Positions 1 through 9,129 are shown, counted from the stretch's first letter. The stretch: DNA of 64,000 nt from Micromonospora sp. RP3T (GCF_003027925.1 NZ_PYPS01000036.1:1-64000); one strand, 5' to 3'. Made by a program: numbers and translations. The notes: generated by a model not told the origin, from the letters alone.

Positions 1-125
1 GGCCGAGGAACCAGTCGGTGATCGGGGTCGGCGGCACCGGCCCGACCACGCGGCCCTGCTCGGCGTCGACTCGGGCGATGGAGCCGACCGCCTGCGCCAG
101 CTCGGCGACCGTCGGATACTGGAAG
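1..125 (-). other. Fragment of a non-ribosomal peptide synthetase (carrier-to-condensation linker)
   Basis: In the minus frame containing bases 122-124 the translation runs FQYPTVAELAQAV, then about 12 residues, then GPVPPTPITDWFLG to the window edge. The first part is typical of the end of an NRPS peptidyl-carrier domain; the second is the conserved entry of a condensation or epimerisation domain. No carrier-domain core (the LGGHS serine motif) precedes it. Upstream of about base 125 the DNA instead belongs to the membrane protein in a different frame. The fragment is therefore 5'-truncated, either by genuine recombination or by an assembly join. Confidence 0.6.
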
Positions 126-2201
126 GCCACCGGCGGCCAGCGCCAGCAGCACTCCCGCCGCGGCGTAGAGCGCCACCGGTTCCCGGCCCGGCACGACCAG
201 CGGCCCGAGGCCGAGCGCGGCGAGCGCCACCGCGAGCGCCGTCGAGGCGTACCCGGTCAGGTCGGGCCACCGGCGGCGGACCGCCGGCACGGCGACCACC
301 GGCACCACGACGGCGACCGCCCCGCCCCGCAGTTGCCACCAGGTCGGCGCGTCCAGGCCGAGCAGCGCGACGGCCACCGCCGCCGGTACGGCGAGCAGCG
401 CCACGGCCAGCGCCAACCCGGCGACGACCGGCTGGGCGCCCGCACCGCGCCGGCCGAGCGCCGCCACCGCAACGCCGAGCACCGCCGTCACCGCGAGCAC
501 CGCGACGGCGCCGGCCGGCGCGGCGCAGCCGACCAGTAGCGCGTGCCCGACCAGCAGCGCGCCGGCCGACGCGGCGACTCCGACGACGACCCGACCCCGG
601 CGCGGCCGGGCCACGGCGCCCAGCAGCAGCGCGGCGGCCACCGTGAGGTCGGCGACCAGCACCGCCGGCCACGGCGTGCCCACCACGGCCGGCGCGGCGA
701 GGACGGTCAACCCGGCGGTCACCACCCCGACCAGCGGCCGGGCGGCCCGGGGCGTCAGCAGCGCCACCGCGCCGGCGACGAGCAGCAACGCGGGCGGCAA
801 CTGCCAGCCCCAGGAGGGAACGGGCCCGCCCGGCCGGTCCCGGAGCGCGGCGACCGCGACCGCCGCGGCCGTCACCCCGGTCAGCACGACGGTGGCCTGT
901 CCCAGCCCGGCGGCCACCGCGAGCGCACCGATCCGCGGCCCGGTCCGTAGCCGCGCCGGAAGCGCCCGGACCGCGCCGGCCAGCACCGCTACCGTGAGCC
1001 CGGCCGCGAGCAGCAGCAGCCCGGGACGCTCGGCGGCGACCGGACGCACCAGCGCGGCGGCCAGCACGGGCACCAGCAGCCCGGTGGCCACCGTGCGCCA
1101 CGTCCGGCCACCGGCCGCGTTCGCGCCCGCGACCAGGGCGAGCGCCACCACCAGCAGCGGACCACCGGCCAGCAGCGGGGTGCCGGCCGCGCGGCCGACC
1201 GCCAGCGGCACCAGCGCGAAGCCGGCGGCCAGGGCCAGCGCCGCGCCGTGCCCGAGCCAGCCCAGCACCTGCCCGGCCCACACCGCCCCGCCCGCCGGGC
1301 CCGTGCCGGCGCCGCCCCCCAGGCGCGCGCCGCCGGCACGGGCGGTCCGGCGGCGCAGGGCGACCACCACCGCCAGGTCACCGAGCGCCAGCACGGTCAG
1401 GGCCAACGCCCAACCGGCCGCCGCCGGCCGGGCCGCCGCCACCGCCAGCGGCAGCACCGGCTGGGCCGCCAGCCACGCCGCGAACCACGGCGCGGTCAAG
1501 CGGCTGAGTCGCCCGTAGCCGGCCGCCACGGCAGCGCTGCCGGCCGCGACCAGCGCGGCGTACCGGCTGCCCGGCCAGGCGGCCACCCCGAACAGGTCCA
1601 CCGACCAGGCGGCGTACCCGTCCAGGAGCACCAGCAGCAGCCCCACCGCGGCGATCGTCTCGGCGGTGCCGCGCAGCCCGCGCGCTCGGGCCAGCAGCGG
1701 CGCGGCGAGCGCCAGCACGGTGACGGCGAGCAGGATCAGCGCCCGGCCGGCCACCCCGAACGCGGCCCAGGCGACCGCGGTGAAGACGATCGCGGCGGTG
1801 CCGAGCAGCAGCCCACCGAGCACGAAGAGCAGTCCCTGCACCGCCCGGCCGGACGTCTCCGCGCCACCACCGGCGCGGGCCGGTCCGGCGACGGCCGGCA
1901 CCGGCCGCATCGGCTGAATCGGCTGCGGTGCCCCGGCGGTGACCGGCCGGGGCGCGGGGATCTCCAGACGGATCCGCGCCGCCAGCGCCGCCCGTCGCTG
2001 CCGGACCGTGGACAGCCGGCCGGCCAGCTCCTGGTACGCGACCCGGGCCGCGTCCACCCGCGGAGTCAGCGCGGCGATCTCCCGGTCCAGCCGGACCACC
2101 TCGGCGGCGGGCGGGTAGGGCGGGCGACCGCAGGCGCGGCAGCCGGCGACGAGGTCGGCCGGTGCGCCGCACCCGGGGCAGGGGTAGCCGGTGTTCTCCA
2201 C
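1..2201 (-). CDS. Zinc-ribbon multi-pass membrane protein, 3' part lost at the window edge
   Basis: The frame is open from GTG 2201 (GGCGAGG upstream) to the window edge. The N-terminus reads VENTGYPCPGCGAPADL and then CRACG, a four-cysteine zinc ribbon, followed by a short helical stretch (about residues 40-75), a P-rich linker, and then a long series of Ala/Leu/Gly-rich hydrophobic segments compatible with ten or more membrane helices. This resembles large uncharacterised actinobacterial membrane proteins that begin with a zinc ribbon. I do not recognise a function. Membrane-type sequence stops at about base 130. Beyond that, this frame has the look of an out-of-frame shadow while another frame encodes an NRPS segment, so the true C-terminus is probably missing. 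Confidence 0.7.
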   Translation of the reverse strand, partial: MENTGYPCPGCGAPADLVAGCRACGRPPYPPAAEVVRLDREIAALTPRVDAARVAYQELAGRLSTVRQRRAALAARIRLEIPAPRPVTAGAPQPIQPMRPVPAVAGPARAGGGAETSGRAVQGLLFVLGGLLLGTAAIVFTAVAWAAFGVAGRALILLAVTVLALAAPLLARARGLRGTAETIAAVGLLLVLLDGYAAWSVDLFGVAAWPGSRYAALVAAGSAAVAAGYGRLSRLTAPWFAAWLAAQPVLPLAVAAARPAAAGWALALTVLALGDLAVVVALRRRTARAGGARLGGGAGTGPAGGAVWAGQVLGWLGHGAALALAAGFALVPLAVGRAAGTPLLAGGPLLVVALALVAGANAAGGRTWRTVATGLLVPVLAAALVRPVAAERPGLLLLAAGLTVAVLAGAVRALPARLRTGPRIGALAVAAGLGQATVVLTGVTAAAVAVAALRDRPGGPVPSWGWQLPPALLLVAGAVALLTPRAARPLVGVVTAGLTVLAAPAVVGTPWPAVLVADLTVAAALLLGAVARPRRGRVVVGVAASAGALLVGHALLVGCAAPAGAVAVLAVTAVLGVAVAALGRRGAGAQPVVAGLALAVALLAVPAAVAVALLGLDAPTWWQLRGGAVAVVVPVVAVPAVRRRWPDLTGYASTALAVALAALGLGPLVVPGREPVALYAAAGVLLALAAGGLPVSDGRRAGAGGRLHRPSRRRAGPRGRAGAADPDHRLVPR

Positions 2202-2248
2202 CCGGTCAGCCTCGCCGGTGGCGGGGCGGGCGGACAGAGTAGGGGTAC

Positions 2249-2569
2249 CTAGGGCCGGGTGTGTTCGCGTACCCAGGCGGTGTAGTCCGGGTTGCCGCTG
2301 TCCTCCCGGGCGACCAGGATCTCCGGCACCTCGTACGGGTGGCTGGCCCGGATCTGGTCGACGAGCGCGTCCACCCGGTCCGGCGTGGTCTTGAAACGCA
2401 CCGACCACTCGGCGGTGGTCTGGATCGCCGACTGCCACCAGTAGGTGCTGTCCACCGGGCCGCCGACCTGGGCACACGCCGCCAGACGGCCGGCGACGGC
2501 CGCAGCCGCCAACACGTCCGCCACCCGGCGGGCGTCCACCACCGTCGTCACCACGCAGATCTGGTCCAC
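2249..2569 (-). CDS. cutA: CutA1 divalent-cation tolerance protein
   Basis: A 106-residue protein of the usual CutA1 length. It carries the family signatures: CVVTTVVDARRVADVLA at the first strand and helix, ACAQVGGPVDSTYWW (the cis-strand with the conserved tryptophans), and HPYEVPEILV near the C-terminus. CutA1 is a cytosolic trimer with a ferredoxin-like fold; it is linked to copper/divalent metal tolerance, but its biochemical role is unsettled. The GTG start has no Shine-Dalgarno sequence and lies 6 bases after a TAGGGT box, so the mRNA is probably leaderless. The neighbours do not suggest an operon. Confidence 0.92.
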   Translation of the reverse strand: MDQICVVTTVVDARRVADVLAAAAVAGRLAACAQVGGPVDSTYWWQSAIQTTAEWSVRFKTTPDRVDALVDQIRASHPYEVPEILVAREDSGNPDYTAWVREHTRP

Positions 2570-2575
2570 CAGCGC

Positions 2576-2581
2576 ACCCTA
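2576..2581 (-). promoter_or_regulatory. -10 box for leaderless cutA
   Basis: TAGGGT on the minus strand, 6 bases before the GTG start. This matches the actinobacterial TANNNT -10 element at the spacing that places transcription initiation at the start codon. Confidence 0.45.
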
Positions 2582-2625
2582 CGCGGAGTCCGGGCCGCGC
2601 TGCCGTATCCGGGCGCGAAAGCCGC

Positions 2626-3648
2626 TCAGGCGTCGGTCGTGCCGTCCCGGGTGGCGGCGATCCACTTGTCGATCCGGGCCCACCAGTCGAACAGCCAGTC
2701 GATGCGCTCCTGCTCGCCGGCGGGGATCTCCTCCGGCGGCACGGACCAGAACCGCATCACGATCCGCTTGTCCATCGGCAGCTCACGCCACACGTCCGCG
2801 ACCGTGAGCAACTGGTCCAGGCCGGTGTGCGCCACGAAGATCACCCCGGCGTCCGGCGCGGCGTCCAGCGCGGCCAGCAGTCCACCGGGCTGCGGGGCGA
2901 GCACGTGCTGCATCCGCTCGGCCCGCAGCGCCATCCGCTCCAGCCCGAGCGACCGCAGCCGGGCGATCGCCCGCAGCCGGCGCGACGGGGTGAAGTTGCC
3001 GCCCTCCGGGAAGATCACGAAGGCGTCGTCGTCGTCGAGGCCGGTGGCCAGGTGACTGATCTGCCGTACCGCCGCGTCCCGGCCGTCCGCCCCGGGCGCG
3101 ATGAACCGGTTGGGCAACCGGTTGAGCAGCACGTCGATCGCCGGGTCCCACTGGAGGCTCTCCTTGAGCACGATCCGGGGCTCCCGGTGGAACCAGTTCA
3201 CCAGCGCGTGGATCAGGATGAACGAGTCACCCGGCCCGGCGTGCCGGCAGAGCACCAGCTCGGGGCGGCCGGGCAGCGCGGTGTCCGGGTCGGTGCCGAC
3301 CACGTCGATGCTCAGCCGCAGCGTCCACCGGGCCTGCCAGAACAGCACCCGCAGGAAACGGCCGGCGACCATGTAGTGGGCCCGCTGGAACGCCGGCGAG
3401 CGTTTGTACCTGCCGAACCCGGAGGCCAGCCAGAGCACGAAGAGCGTGAGCAGCGCAGCGGCGTCCCAGACCAGGTAGACGGTGCCGATCCAGAGCAGCC
3501 GCAGCGGGCGCAGCCGCCCCGGCACCAGCGGCGACGCGGCCAACGCCAGCAGCGCCCAACCGGGCAGCGTGATGACCACGGCGACGGCGAGCAGCACGAC
3601 GCCGGGCGCGAGCAGCAGCCGGCGCAGCCAGCGGGGTGGCAGCGGCAT
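2626..3648 (-). CDS. Membrane-anchored PlsC-like acyltransferase
   Basis: A 340-residue protein with two N-terminal hydrophobic segments (about residues 10-32 and 50-75) and then a lysophosphatidate-acyltransferase-like domain. Visible motifs are CRHAGPGDS, which occupies the position of the usual HX4D catalytic motif (H and D both present), and FPEGGNFTPSRR as the FPEG block. The expected reaction is acyl transfer to a lysophospholipid or related acceptor at the inner face of the membrane. The ATG start overlaps the stop of the upstream patatin gene (TGATG), so the two are translationally coupled and may act in one lipid-remodelling step. The exact substrate is unknown. Confidence 0.8.
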   Translation of the reverse strand: MPLPPRWLRRLLLAPGVVLLAVAVVITLPGWALLALAASPLVPGRLRPLRLLWIGTVYLVWDAAALLTLFVLWLASGFGRYKRSPAFQRAHYMVAGRFLRVLFWQARWTLRLSIDVVGTDPDTALPGRPELVLCRHAGPGDSFILIHALVNWFHREPRIVLKESLQWDPAIDVLLNRLPNRFIAPGADGRDAAVRQISHLATGLDDDDAFVIFPEGGNFTPSRRLRAIARLRSLGLERMALRAERMQHVLAPQPGGLLAALDAAPDAGVIFVAHTGLDQLLTVADVWRELPMDKRIVMRFWSVPPEEIPAGEQERIDWLFDWWARIDKWIAATRDGTTDA

Positions 3649-4481
3649 CAACGCTCCAGCGCGGTGTCCAGGTAACGGCGGGAGGCGGTGTACGCCCGGC
3701 TGATCCGCCGCCCCACGGCCGCCATGTCCCGGTACGCCCACGGGCTGTCGTCGCGCGGATCCAGCCCGCCGGTCGGCAGCACGTGCACCTCGACGCCGTC
3801 GGGCAGCGCCGCCATCTCCCGGGCGAACCGGTGCCGGCGGGCGACCTCGAACGCGACCTGGGCGACCTCCCACGGCCGACGCGGCGGGCTCAGCTCGCGC
3901 TCGATCCGGCCCACCTGGAGCACGAAGATCCGCGTCGCGCCGGCCGCCACCGCCTCGCCGACCGGGATCGAGTTGACCACGCCGCCGTCGATGTAGTGCT
4001 GGCCGGCGATCTGGGCGGGTGGCAGCAGCCCGGGCACCGAGGCGGACGCGAGCACCGCCGGCACCACCGGCCCGTCGGAGAACCAGTACTCGGCGGCGCG
4101 CTCGATGTTCGCCGCGCAGCACCGGAACGGCACGGCCAGGTCGGCGAACGTGGTCGCCTCACCCAGTTCGCTCTCCAGCAGACGCCGCAGCGGGCGGGGC
4201 GAGTGCAGGTGGGTCCGCGCGGCGAAGCGGCGTAGCTGCCGGGCGACCGAGTCGCCGTACACCTCGCTCGCCTCCGGGGAGGCCCAGAGCCGGACCAGCC
4301 GGTCGGTGACCGCCTCGGTCGGATCGGCGGCGACCAGGGCGCCGTTTACCGCGCCGATCGAGGTGCCGAGCACCAGGTCGGGCCGGATCCGGGCGCGGAA
4401 CAGGGCGCGCAGCATGCCGACCTCGACCGCCCCCAGCACGCCCCCGCCGCCGAGCACGAACGCCACCGGACCGCCTGCCAT
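3648..4481 (-). CDS. Patatin-like phospholipase
   Basis: A 277-residue protein with the full patatin signature: oxyanion loop FVLGGGGVLGA at the N-terminus, nucleophile elbow GTSIG (Ser-Asp dyad), and the catalytic aspartate in DGGVVNSIP. Such enzymes are cytosolic or membrane-associated serine acyl hydrolases. ATG 4481 is chosen because CAGGA lies at good spacing; an in-frame ATG at 4490 is possible. Its stop overlaps the start of the acyltransferase by one base, which suggests a hydrolase/acyltransferase pair acting in phospholipid turnover. Confidence 0.85.
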   Translation of the reverse strand: MAGGPVAFVLGGGGVLGAVEVGMLRALFRARIRPDLVLGTSIGAVNGALVAADPTEAVTDRLVRLWASPEASEVYGDSVARQLRRFAARTHLHSPRPLRRLLESELGEATTFADLAVPFRCCAANIERAAEYWFSDGPVVPAVLASASVPGLLPPAQIAGQHYIDGGVVNSIPVGEAVAAGATRIFVLQVGRIERELSPPRRPWEVAQVAFEVARRHRFAREMAALPDGVEVHVLPTGGLDPRDDSPWAYRDMAAVGRRISRAYTASRRYLDTALER

Positions 4482-4656
4482 GCCGTTCATCCTGGCACGG
4501 GCCGCGCGGTCCGGCCCGCCGTGCCCGGCCGGGCGCCCGGCCGGGCACGGTGCGCCACGGCCGACGCGCGGATCGTGACGGGCTTCCGGACGCCCGTTGA
4601 CAGGCCGGACACATTCCCGCAACCTGGTAGCGCTCCCGAGCCCAGGCAGGTGCGAG

Positions 4657-6168
4657 GTGAAGGCGACACTCCAAGCCGGCCGTCTGCTGGCCCGGCGGTA
4701 CCGGCTCATCGACCGGATCGGCGCCGGCGGCATGTCGGTGATCTGGCGGGCCCGCGACGAGGTGCTCGACCGGGTGGTGGCGGTGAAGGTGCTCGCCCCC
4801 TCGCTCGCCGCCGACGCCCGGTTCCGCGACATGGTGCGCGAGGAGGCCCGCTCGGCCGCGCAGCTCGACCACCCGCACGTCACCGCCGTGCACGACTACG
4901 GCGAGACGGTCGCGCCGGACGGCTCGATCACCTCGTTCGTGGTGATGGAACTGCTCAGCGGCGAGGAGTTGGAGCACCGGCTGACCGAGGGGCCGCTGCC
5001 CTGGGCGGCGGCGGTGGAGACGGGCGCGCAGGTGGCCGAGGCGCTGGCCGCGGCACACCGGCTCGGCATCGTGCACCGCGACGTCACCCCCGCCAACGTG
5101 ATGATGACCGGCGTCGGGGCGAAGGTGCTCGACTTCGGCATCGCCACCCGGGTCGGGGCGCCGGACGAGGACGAGGACGGCGGCACGTTCGGCACCCCGG
5201 CGTACGTGGCGCCGGAACGGCTGGACGGGGCGCCGGCCCAGCCCGCCACCGACGTCTACTCGCTGGGCGTGCTGCTCTTCGAGACGCTGACCGGCCAGCC
5301 GCCGTACCCGGCGGACACCTGGGAGCAGCTCAGCGCCGCGCTGGCGGAGAACGCGCCACCCACGCTGGACGACGTACCGGGGCTGCCCCGACCGGTCGCG
5401 GAGATCTGCCTGCGTTGCCTGGCCCGCGATCCGCGGGACCGGCCCACCGCGCACCGGGTCGCGGCCGTGCTCCGCGACCAGTTGCTCCCCGCCGATCCGC
5501 AGGCCGCCACCATGCTGGCGCCGACCATGACGCTGCCCGCGCTGAGCCGGGCGGCGGCCCCGCCGACCCAGCCGGTCCCGCCCGCCCCGGCGGCCCGGCC
5601 CGGTCCGGTGGCCCAGCCCGGTCCGGCGGCTCAGCCCGGTCCGGTGGGCGACCCGGCGCCGGTCGGTGGGCCGGGCCGACGTCGCGTCCTCGCGCTGGCG
5701 GGCGCCGGCGTGGTGCTGGTCGCCGCCGCCGCGTTGCTGGTGCCGGCGCTGACACCGGACCGGTCGGTCCAGCCCCGGGTGCTGCCGACCGCCGGGCCGG
5801 TGGAGACACCCACCGGCGCGCCGATCGGTGACGGGGACCCGACCACCACACCGCCGCCCGAGCCGACCCGCGCGCCGGCCACCACCGTCCCGGCCGCGCC
5901 GACCGACGAGCCGGCGGACGCGGCCGAGCGGGTGGACGGGCTGATCGAGGCCGGGCTGACCGACGGTCAGATCCGCAGCGACGTCGGCGTGGACCTGCGC
6001 AACCTGCTGCGCAACGCGGTGGCCGCGAGCGGCGAGGACGAGGTGACCGCCGCGGTGGAACGGCTCCGCGGCAAGATCGCCGAGCGCCGACGCGAGGGCA
6101 GCATCACCCCCGGGTACGCGCGGCAACTCGACGCCGCGGCGGCGGCGCTGGTGGTCGGGCGCACCTGA
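4657..6168 (+). CDS. Transmembrane Ser/Thr protein kinase
   Basis: A 503-residue Hanks-type kinase. The glycine loop GAGGMSVIW is at residues 22-30, the ATP lysine is in VAVKV (K44), the catalytic loop HRDVTPANV starts at H140, DFG is at 159-161 and APE at 185-187. A P/A-rich linker precedes one membrane helix (about residues 342-366). The outer part is a Thr/Pro stretch followed by about 90 charged helical residues that resemble a FIMAH-type domain; there are no PASTA repeats. The catalytic loop has Thr where most kinases of this class have Lys (HRDxKPxN). Start GTG 4657 has AGG 6 bases upstream. A TTGACA at 4597 may be a -35 box. Confidence 0.9.
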   Translation: MKATLQAGRLLARRYRLIDRIGAGGMSVIWRARDEVLDRVVAVKVLAPSLAADARFRDMVREEARSAAQLDHPHVTAVHDYGETVAPDGSITSFVVMELLSGEELEHRLTEGPLPWAAAVETGAQVAEALAAAHRLGIVHRDVTPANVMMTGVGAKVLDFGIATRVGAPDEDEDGGTFGTPAYVAPERLDGAPAQPATDVYSLGVLLFETLTGQPPYPADTWEQLSAALAENAPPTLDDVPGLPRPVAEICLRCLARDPRDRPTAHRVAAVLRDQLLPADPQAATMLAPTMTLPALSRAAAPPTQPVPPAPAARPGPVAQPGPAAQPGPVGDPAPVGGPGRRRVLALAGAGVVLVAAAALLVPALTPDRSVQPRVLPTAGPVETPTGAPIGDGDPTTTPPPEPTRAPATTVPAAPTDEPADAAERVDGLIEAGLTDGQIRSDVGVDLRNLLRNAVAASGEDEVTAAVERLRGKIAERRREGSITPGYARQLDAAAAALVVGRT

Positions 6169-6172
6169 CCGG

Positions 6173-7291
6173 TCAACGGACGACGAGCCGCGCGACGGCC
6201 CGCGGACCGTCCGCCGTCGCCCGCCCGGCCAGGAAGCCCCGGTACACCGCCTCGTAGCCGGCGGCCATCCGCTCCACCGAGAAGCTCTCGGCGACGTGCG
6301 CGACGCAGTCGGCCGGGTCCAGGTCGGCGACCGCGCGCAGCGCCGCCGGCAACTCGTCGGCGTGGTCGCACACCAGCCCGGTGACGCCGGACCGGACCAG
6401 TTCCGGCACCGCACCCCGGCGCAGCGCCACCACCGGCGTACCGGTCGCCATGGCCTCCACCATCACCATGCCGAACGGCTCCGCCCACTGGATCGGCATG
6501 ATCAGGCACCGCGCGTCGAGCAGCAGCCGCAGCACCGCCTCGCGCTCGGCGTTCACCACCAGCGTGACGTCCTCGCCCAGCAACGGCTCCACCACCTGCT
6601 CCAGGTAGCGGCGCTCGGTCGGCTCGTTGCACTTGCCGGCCAGGGTGAGCGGCAGCCCGGCCGCCCGGCAGGCCCGGATCGCCACGTCGGGGCCCTTGTC
6701 CGGGCTGAACCGGGCGAGCCAGAGCACCGGTCCGGCCCCCGGAGCGCGCTTGTGCGGGAAGTCCCGCAGCGGCATCGCGTTGTGCACCGTGCCGACCCAC
6801 GGCAGGCCCGGGTTCGCCCGGCGCTGGGCGTGCGAGATCGCGATCAGGCCGACCCCCCGGTCGGTGTTGCTGAGCACGGTGCCGTACTCGCCGACCGGGT
6901 TGCCGTGCACGGTCGCCACGGTCGGCACCCGGCGGCGGCCGGCCACCATCGGGCCGATGGTGCTGTGGTCGTGCACCAGGTCGAAGTCGGCCGGGTCGAC
7001 CAGGTGGTCCACGTGCGCCAGATGGGCCAGCTCGGGCAGCGACTCACCCAACCGGTCGAACTGGAGTTCGGCACAGGTGGAGACGAACTCGGCGGCGGTG
7101 CCGTGCTCGGTGCCGGCGCCGAACAGCGTCACCGCGTGCCCGCGGTCGATGAGCGCGTCGACCAGCCCGGCCACCAACGTCTCCAACCCGCCGTAGCCGG
7201 GTGGCGGCACCGACAGCCACGGCGGGACCACCATCGCGATCCGGAGCGGCCCGGCCCGCACCCGGTCAGGCGGTGGCTGGTCGACGGCCAC
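6173..7291 (-). CDS. GT4-family glycosyltransferase
   Basis: A 372-residue GT-B enzyme with a glycogen-synthase-like N-terminal Rossmann domain (RIAMVVPPWLSVPPPGYGG, about residues 14-33) and the GT4 donor-site motif EPFGMVMVEAMATGTPVV near residue 280. It should transfer a sugar from a nucleotide donor in the cytosol; the acceptor cannot be told from sequence. GTG 7291 is preceded by a strong GGGGAGGGA. It converges with the kinase gene, with 4 bases between the two stops. A second GT4 enzyme lies at 59.3-60.6 kb and is clearly distinct. Confidence 0.85.
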   Translation of the reverse strand: MAVDQPPPDRVRAGPLRIAMVVPPWLSVPPPGYGGLETLVAGLVDALIDRGHAVTLFGAGTEHGTAAEFVSTCAELQFDRLGESLPELAHLAHVDHLVDPADFDLVHDHSTIGPMVAGRRRVPTVATVHGNPVGEYGTVLSNTDRGVGLIAISHAQRRANPGLPWVGTVHNAMPLRDFPHKRAPGAGPVLWLARFSPDKGPDVAIRACRAAGLPLTLAGKCNEPTERRYLEQVVEPLLGEDVTLVVNAEREAVLRLLLDARCLIMPIQWAEPFGMVMVEAMATGTPVVALRRGAVPELVRSGVTGLVCDHADELPAALRAVADLDPADCVAHVAESFSVERMAAGYEAVYRGFLAGRATADGPRAVARLVVR

Positions 7292-7427
7292 GAGTCCCTC
7301 CCCCGCTGGTCCCCGGCGTACCCGATCGGCGGCGGGTTCCCGACGCGGCACGCGGTAAACGGCGACCGCGCCCGGACCGGTCACCCGGCCGGTGACCTGC
7401 TCACCCGGACCGGGTGAGACACGAAGA

Positions 7428-7478
7428 GGGGCGGTGGGCGACGAAGCCAACCCCCTTGGCTCCGTCGCCCACCGCCCC
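7428..7478 (-). terminator. 23-bp stem-loop downstream of the htrA-like gene
   Basis: The arms at 7428-7450 and 7456-7478 pair with one mismatch around a 5-base CCCCC loop. It lies 24 bases past the htrA-like stop, so it probably ends that transcript. There is no long T-tract. Confidence 0.7.
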
Positions 7479-7501
7479 GGGAGGGAGGTAGGTCCTGCGG
7501 A

Positions 7502-9067
7502 CTATGACGTTTCGGCGAGCGTCACGGTTGCCGTCTCGTCGGATCCGTTTCGCTTGAACTGAAGTTCGACCCGGTCGCCGACCTTGCCGGCCTGCACGGC
7601 ACCGACCAGGTCGTTGGAATCGTTGATCACCTTGTCGCCGAACTTGGTGATCACGTCGCCCCGCTGGATCCCGGCCTTCTCGGCGGCGCTGCCCGGGGTG
7701 ACCGCGGCGACCATCGCGCCGCCGTCCTCCGCGGCGTTCACGCTGACCCCGAGCGACGGGTGGCTGATCTTCTCGCCGCGCTGGAGCTTCTCGGCCACGT
7801 CCTTGGCCTTGTTGCTCGGGATGGCGAAGCCGACACCGATGTTGCCGTTGCTGCCCTGCCCGGCGGTGGCGATCGCGGTGTTGATGCCGATCACCTCGCC
7901 CCGGGTGTTGACCAGCGCGCCGCCGGAGTTGCCCGGGTTGATCGGGGCGTCGGTCTGCAACAGGCCGGAGATCGAGCTGGCCCCCTGCTGCGGGGTCTGC
8001 TGCTGGCCGCCCTCACCGGCGGAGATGGTGCGGTCGCGGGCGCTGAGGATGCCGGCGGTCACCGAGCCCTGCAGGCCGAGCGGGCTGCCCAGCGCGAGCA
8101 CCTGGTCACCGACCTGCATGCCGTCGCTGTCGCCGAACTTCGCCGCCTTCAGGTCGCTCACGCCGCTGGCCTTGACCACCGCGAGGTCGGTCTTCGGATC
8201 CGTACCGACGATCTTCGCCGAGGCGTTCTTGCCGTTGGCGAAGACCACCTTCACCGTGTCGCCGCTGGCGGAGGCGACCACGTGGTTGTTGGTCAGCACG
8301 AACCCGTCGGCGCTGAGGATCACCCCGGAGCCCTCACCGCTGTCCGTCATGATCGTGACGATGCTGTCCTGCACGGCAGCCGCGATCTTGGGCAGGTCGG
8401 CGCTGTTGATCACCGGAGCTGCGGAGTAGGTGCGGGTGACGCCGCCACCGTCGTCGAGCGCGAGGGCCAGCGCGCCGCCGGCCACGCCCGAGCCGAGCAT
8501 CAGGGCCAGCGCCAACGCGCCGGCGCCGACGAACTTGCCGGCCCGACTGGGCCGCGCCGGCTGCTGCTGGCCCCACGGCGGGACCGGCTGCCCGGCCTGG
8601 TGCGGCTGGTGCGGGGGGTACGGCTGCGCCTGGTACGTCGGCACGGGCCCCCCGGCGTGCGACGACGGGTAGCCGGAGCCGCTCTGCTGCGCCCACCCGC
8701 TCTGCTGCGGCGACCCGTACCAGTTCTGCGGCTGCCCCGAGGCGGGGTACGGCGACGCGGAGGGCTGGGCGTACGGGCTGCCGGACGGCTGGGCGTACCC
8801 GCCACCCGGCGCGTACGGACCCGCCGACGCGGCGGACGACGGCGCGTACGGGTTGGTCGGCGTGTCGGACGACGGCGCGTACGGGTTGGCCGGCGCGTCG
8901 GCGTGGGCGGTGGTTCCGGCGGCCGGGGAGTCGGCCGGAACCGACGCGGCGGCCGGAGTGGAGTCCGATGTCCCGCTCTCGACGCGGGGCAGCTCGGCGG
9001 TGTGGTGCGACGGCTGGGCGTCGGCAGGTGCCGGCGACCGCTGCGGCTCGGTCTCGTGGTCGGTCAT
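7502..9067 (-). CDS. HtrA/DegP-type membrane-anchored serine protease (PepD-like)
   Basis: A 521-residue protein. A Pro/Tyr/Gln/Ser-rich cytosolic N-terminal region (residues 1-175, with NPYAPSS and PYAQPS repeats) is followed by one membrane helix (about 179-204), a trypsin-like domain with the triad H262 (TNNHVV), D294 (TDLAVV) and S381 (GNSGG), and a C-terminal PDZ domain (about 425-515). It should degrade or refold damaged envelope proteins outside the membrane. ATG 9067 has GGGGAAAG upstream. It lies directly downstream of a sensor kinase/response regulator pair, the same order as mprA-mprB-pepD of mycobacteria. Confidence 0.92.
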   Translation of the reverse strand: MTDHETEPQRSPAPADAQPSHHTAELPRVESGTSDSTPAAASVPADSPAAGTTAHADAPANPYAPSSDTPTNPYAPSSAASAGPYAPGGGYAQPSGSPYAQPSASPYPASGQPQNWYGSPQQSGWAQQSGSGYPSSHAGGPVPTYQAQPYPPHQPHQAGQPVPPWGQQQPARPSRAGKFVGAGALALALMLGSGVAGGALALALDDGGGVTRTYSAAPVINSADLPKIAAAVQDSIVTIMTDSGEGSGVILSADGFVLTNNHVVASASGDTVKVVFANGKNASAKIVGTDPKTDLAVVKASGVSDLKAAKFGDSDGMQVGDQVLALGSPLGLQGSVTAGILSARDRTISAGEGGQQQTPQQGASSISGLLQTDAPINPGNSGGALVNTRGEVIGINTAIATAGQGSNGNIGVGFAIPSNKAKDVAEKLQRGEKISHPSLGVSVNAAEDGGAMVAAVTPGSAAEKAGIQRGDVITKFGDKVINDSNDLVGAVQAGKVGDRVELQFKRNGSDETATVTLAETS

Positions 9068-9129
9068 GACTACAGCTTTCCCCGTGGCACTGTCACCAGC
9101 CTGGAATCCGCCTGAATGTTTTCTGTAAG

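Noticed and set aside
3649..4122. N-terminal extension fused to the acyltransferase at 2626-3648
   Set aside because: The extension is a shadow of the patatin gene; ATG 3648 overlaps the patatin stop as expected of coupled genes.
4597..4656. TTG 4597 as start of the Ser/Thr kinase
   Set aside because: It would add 20 residues without family similarity; the TTG is more likely part of a TTGACA -35 box, and GTG 4657 has a ribosome site.
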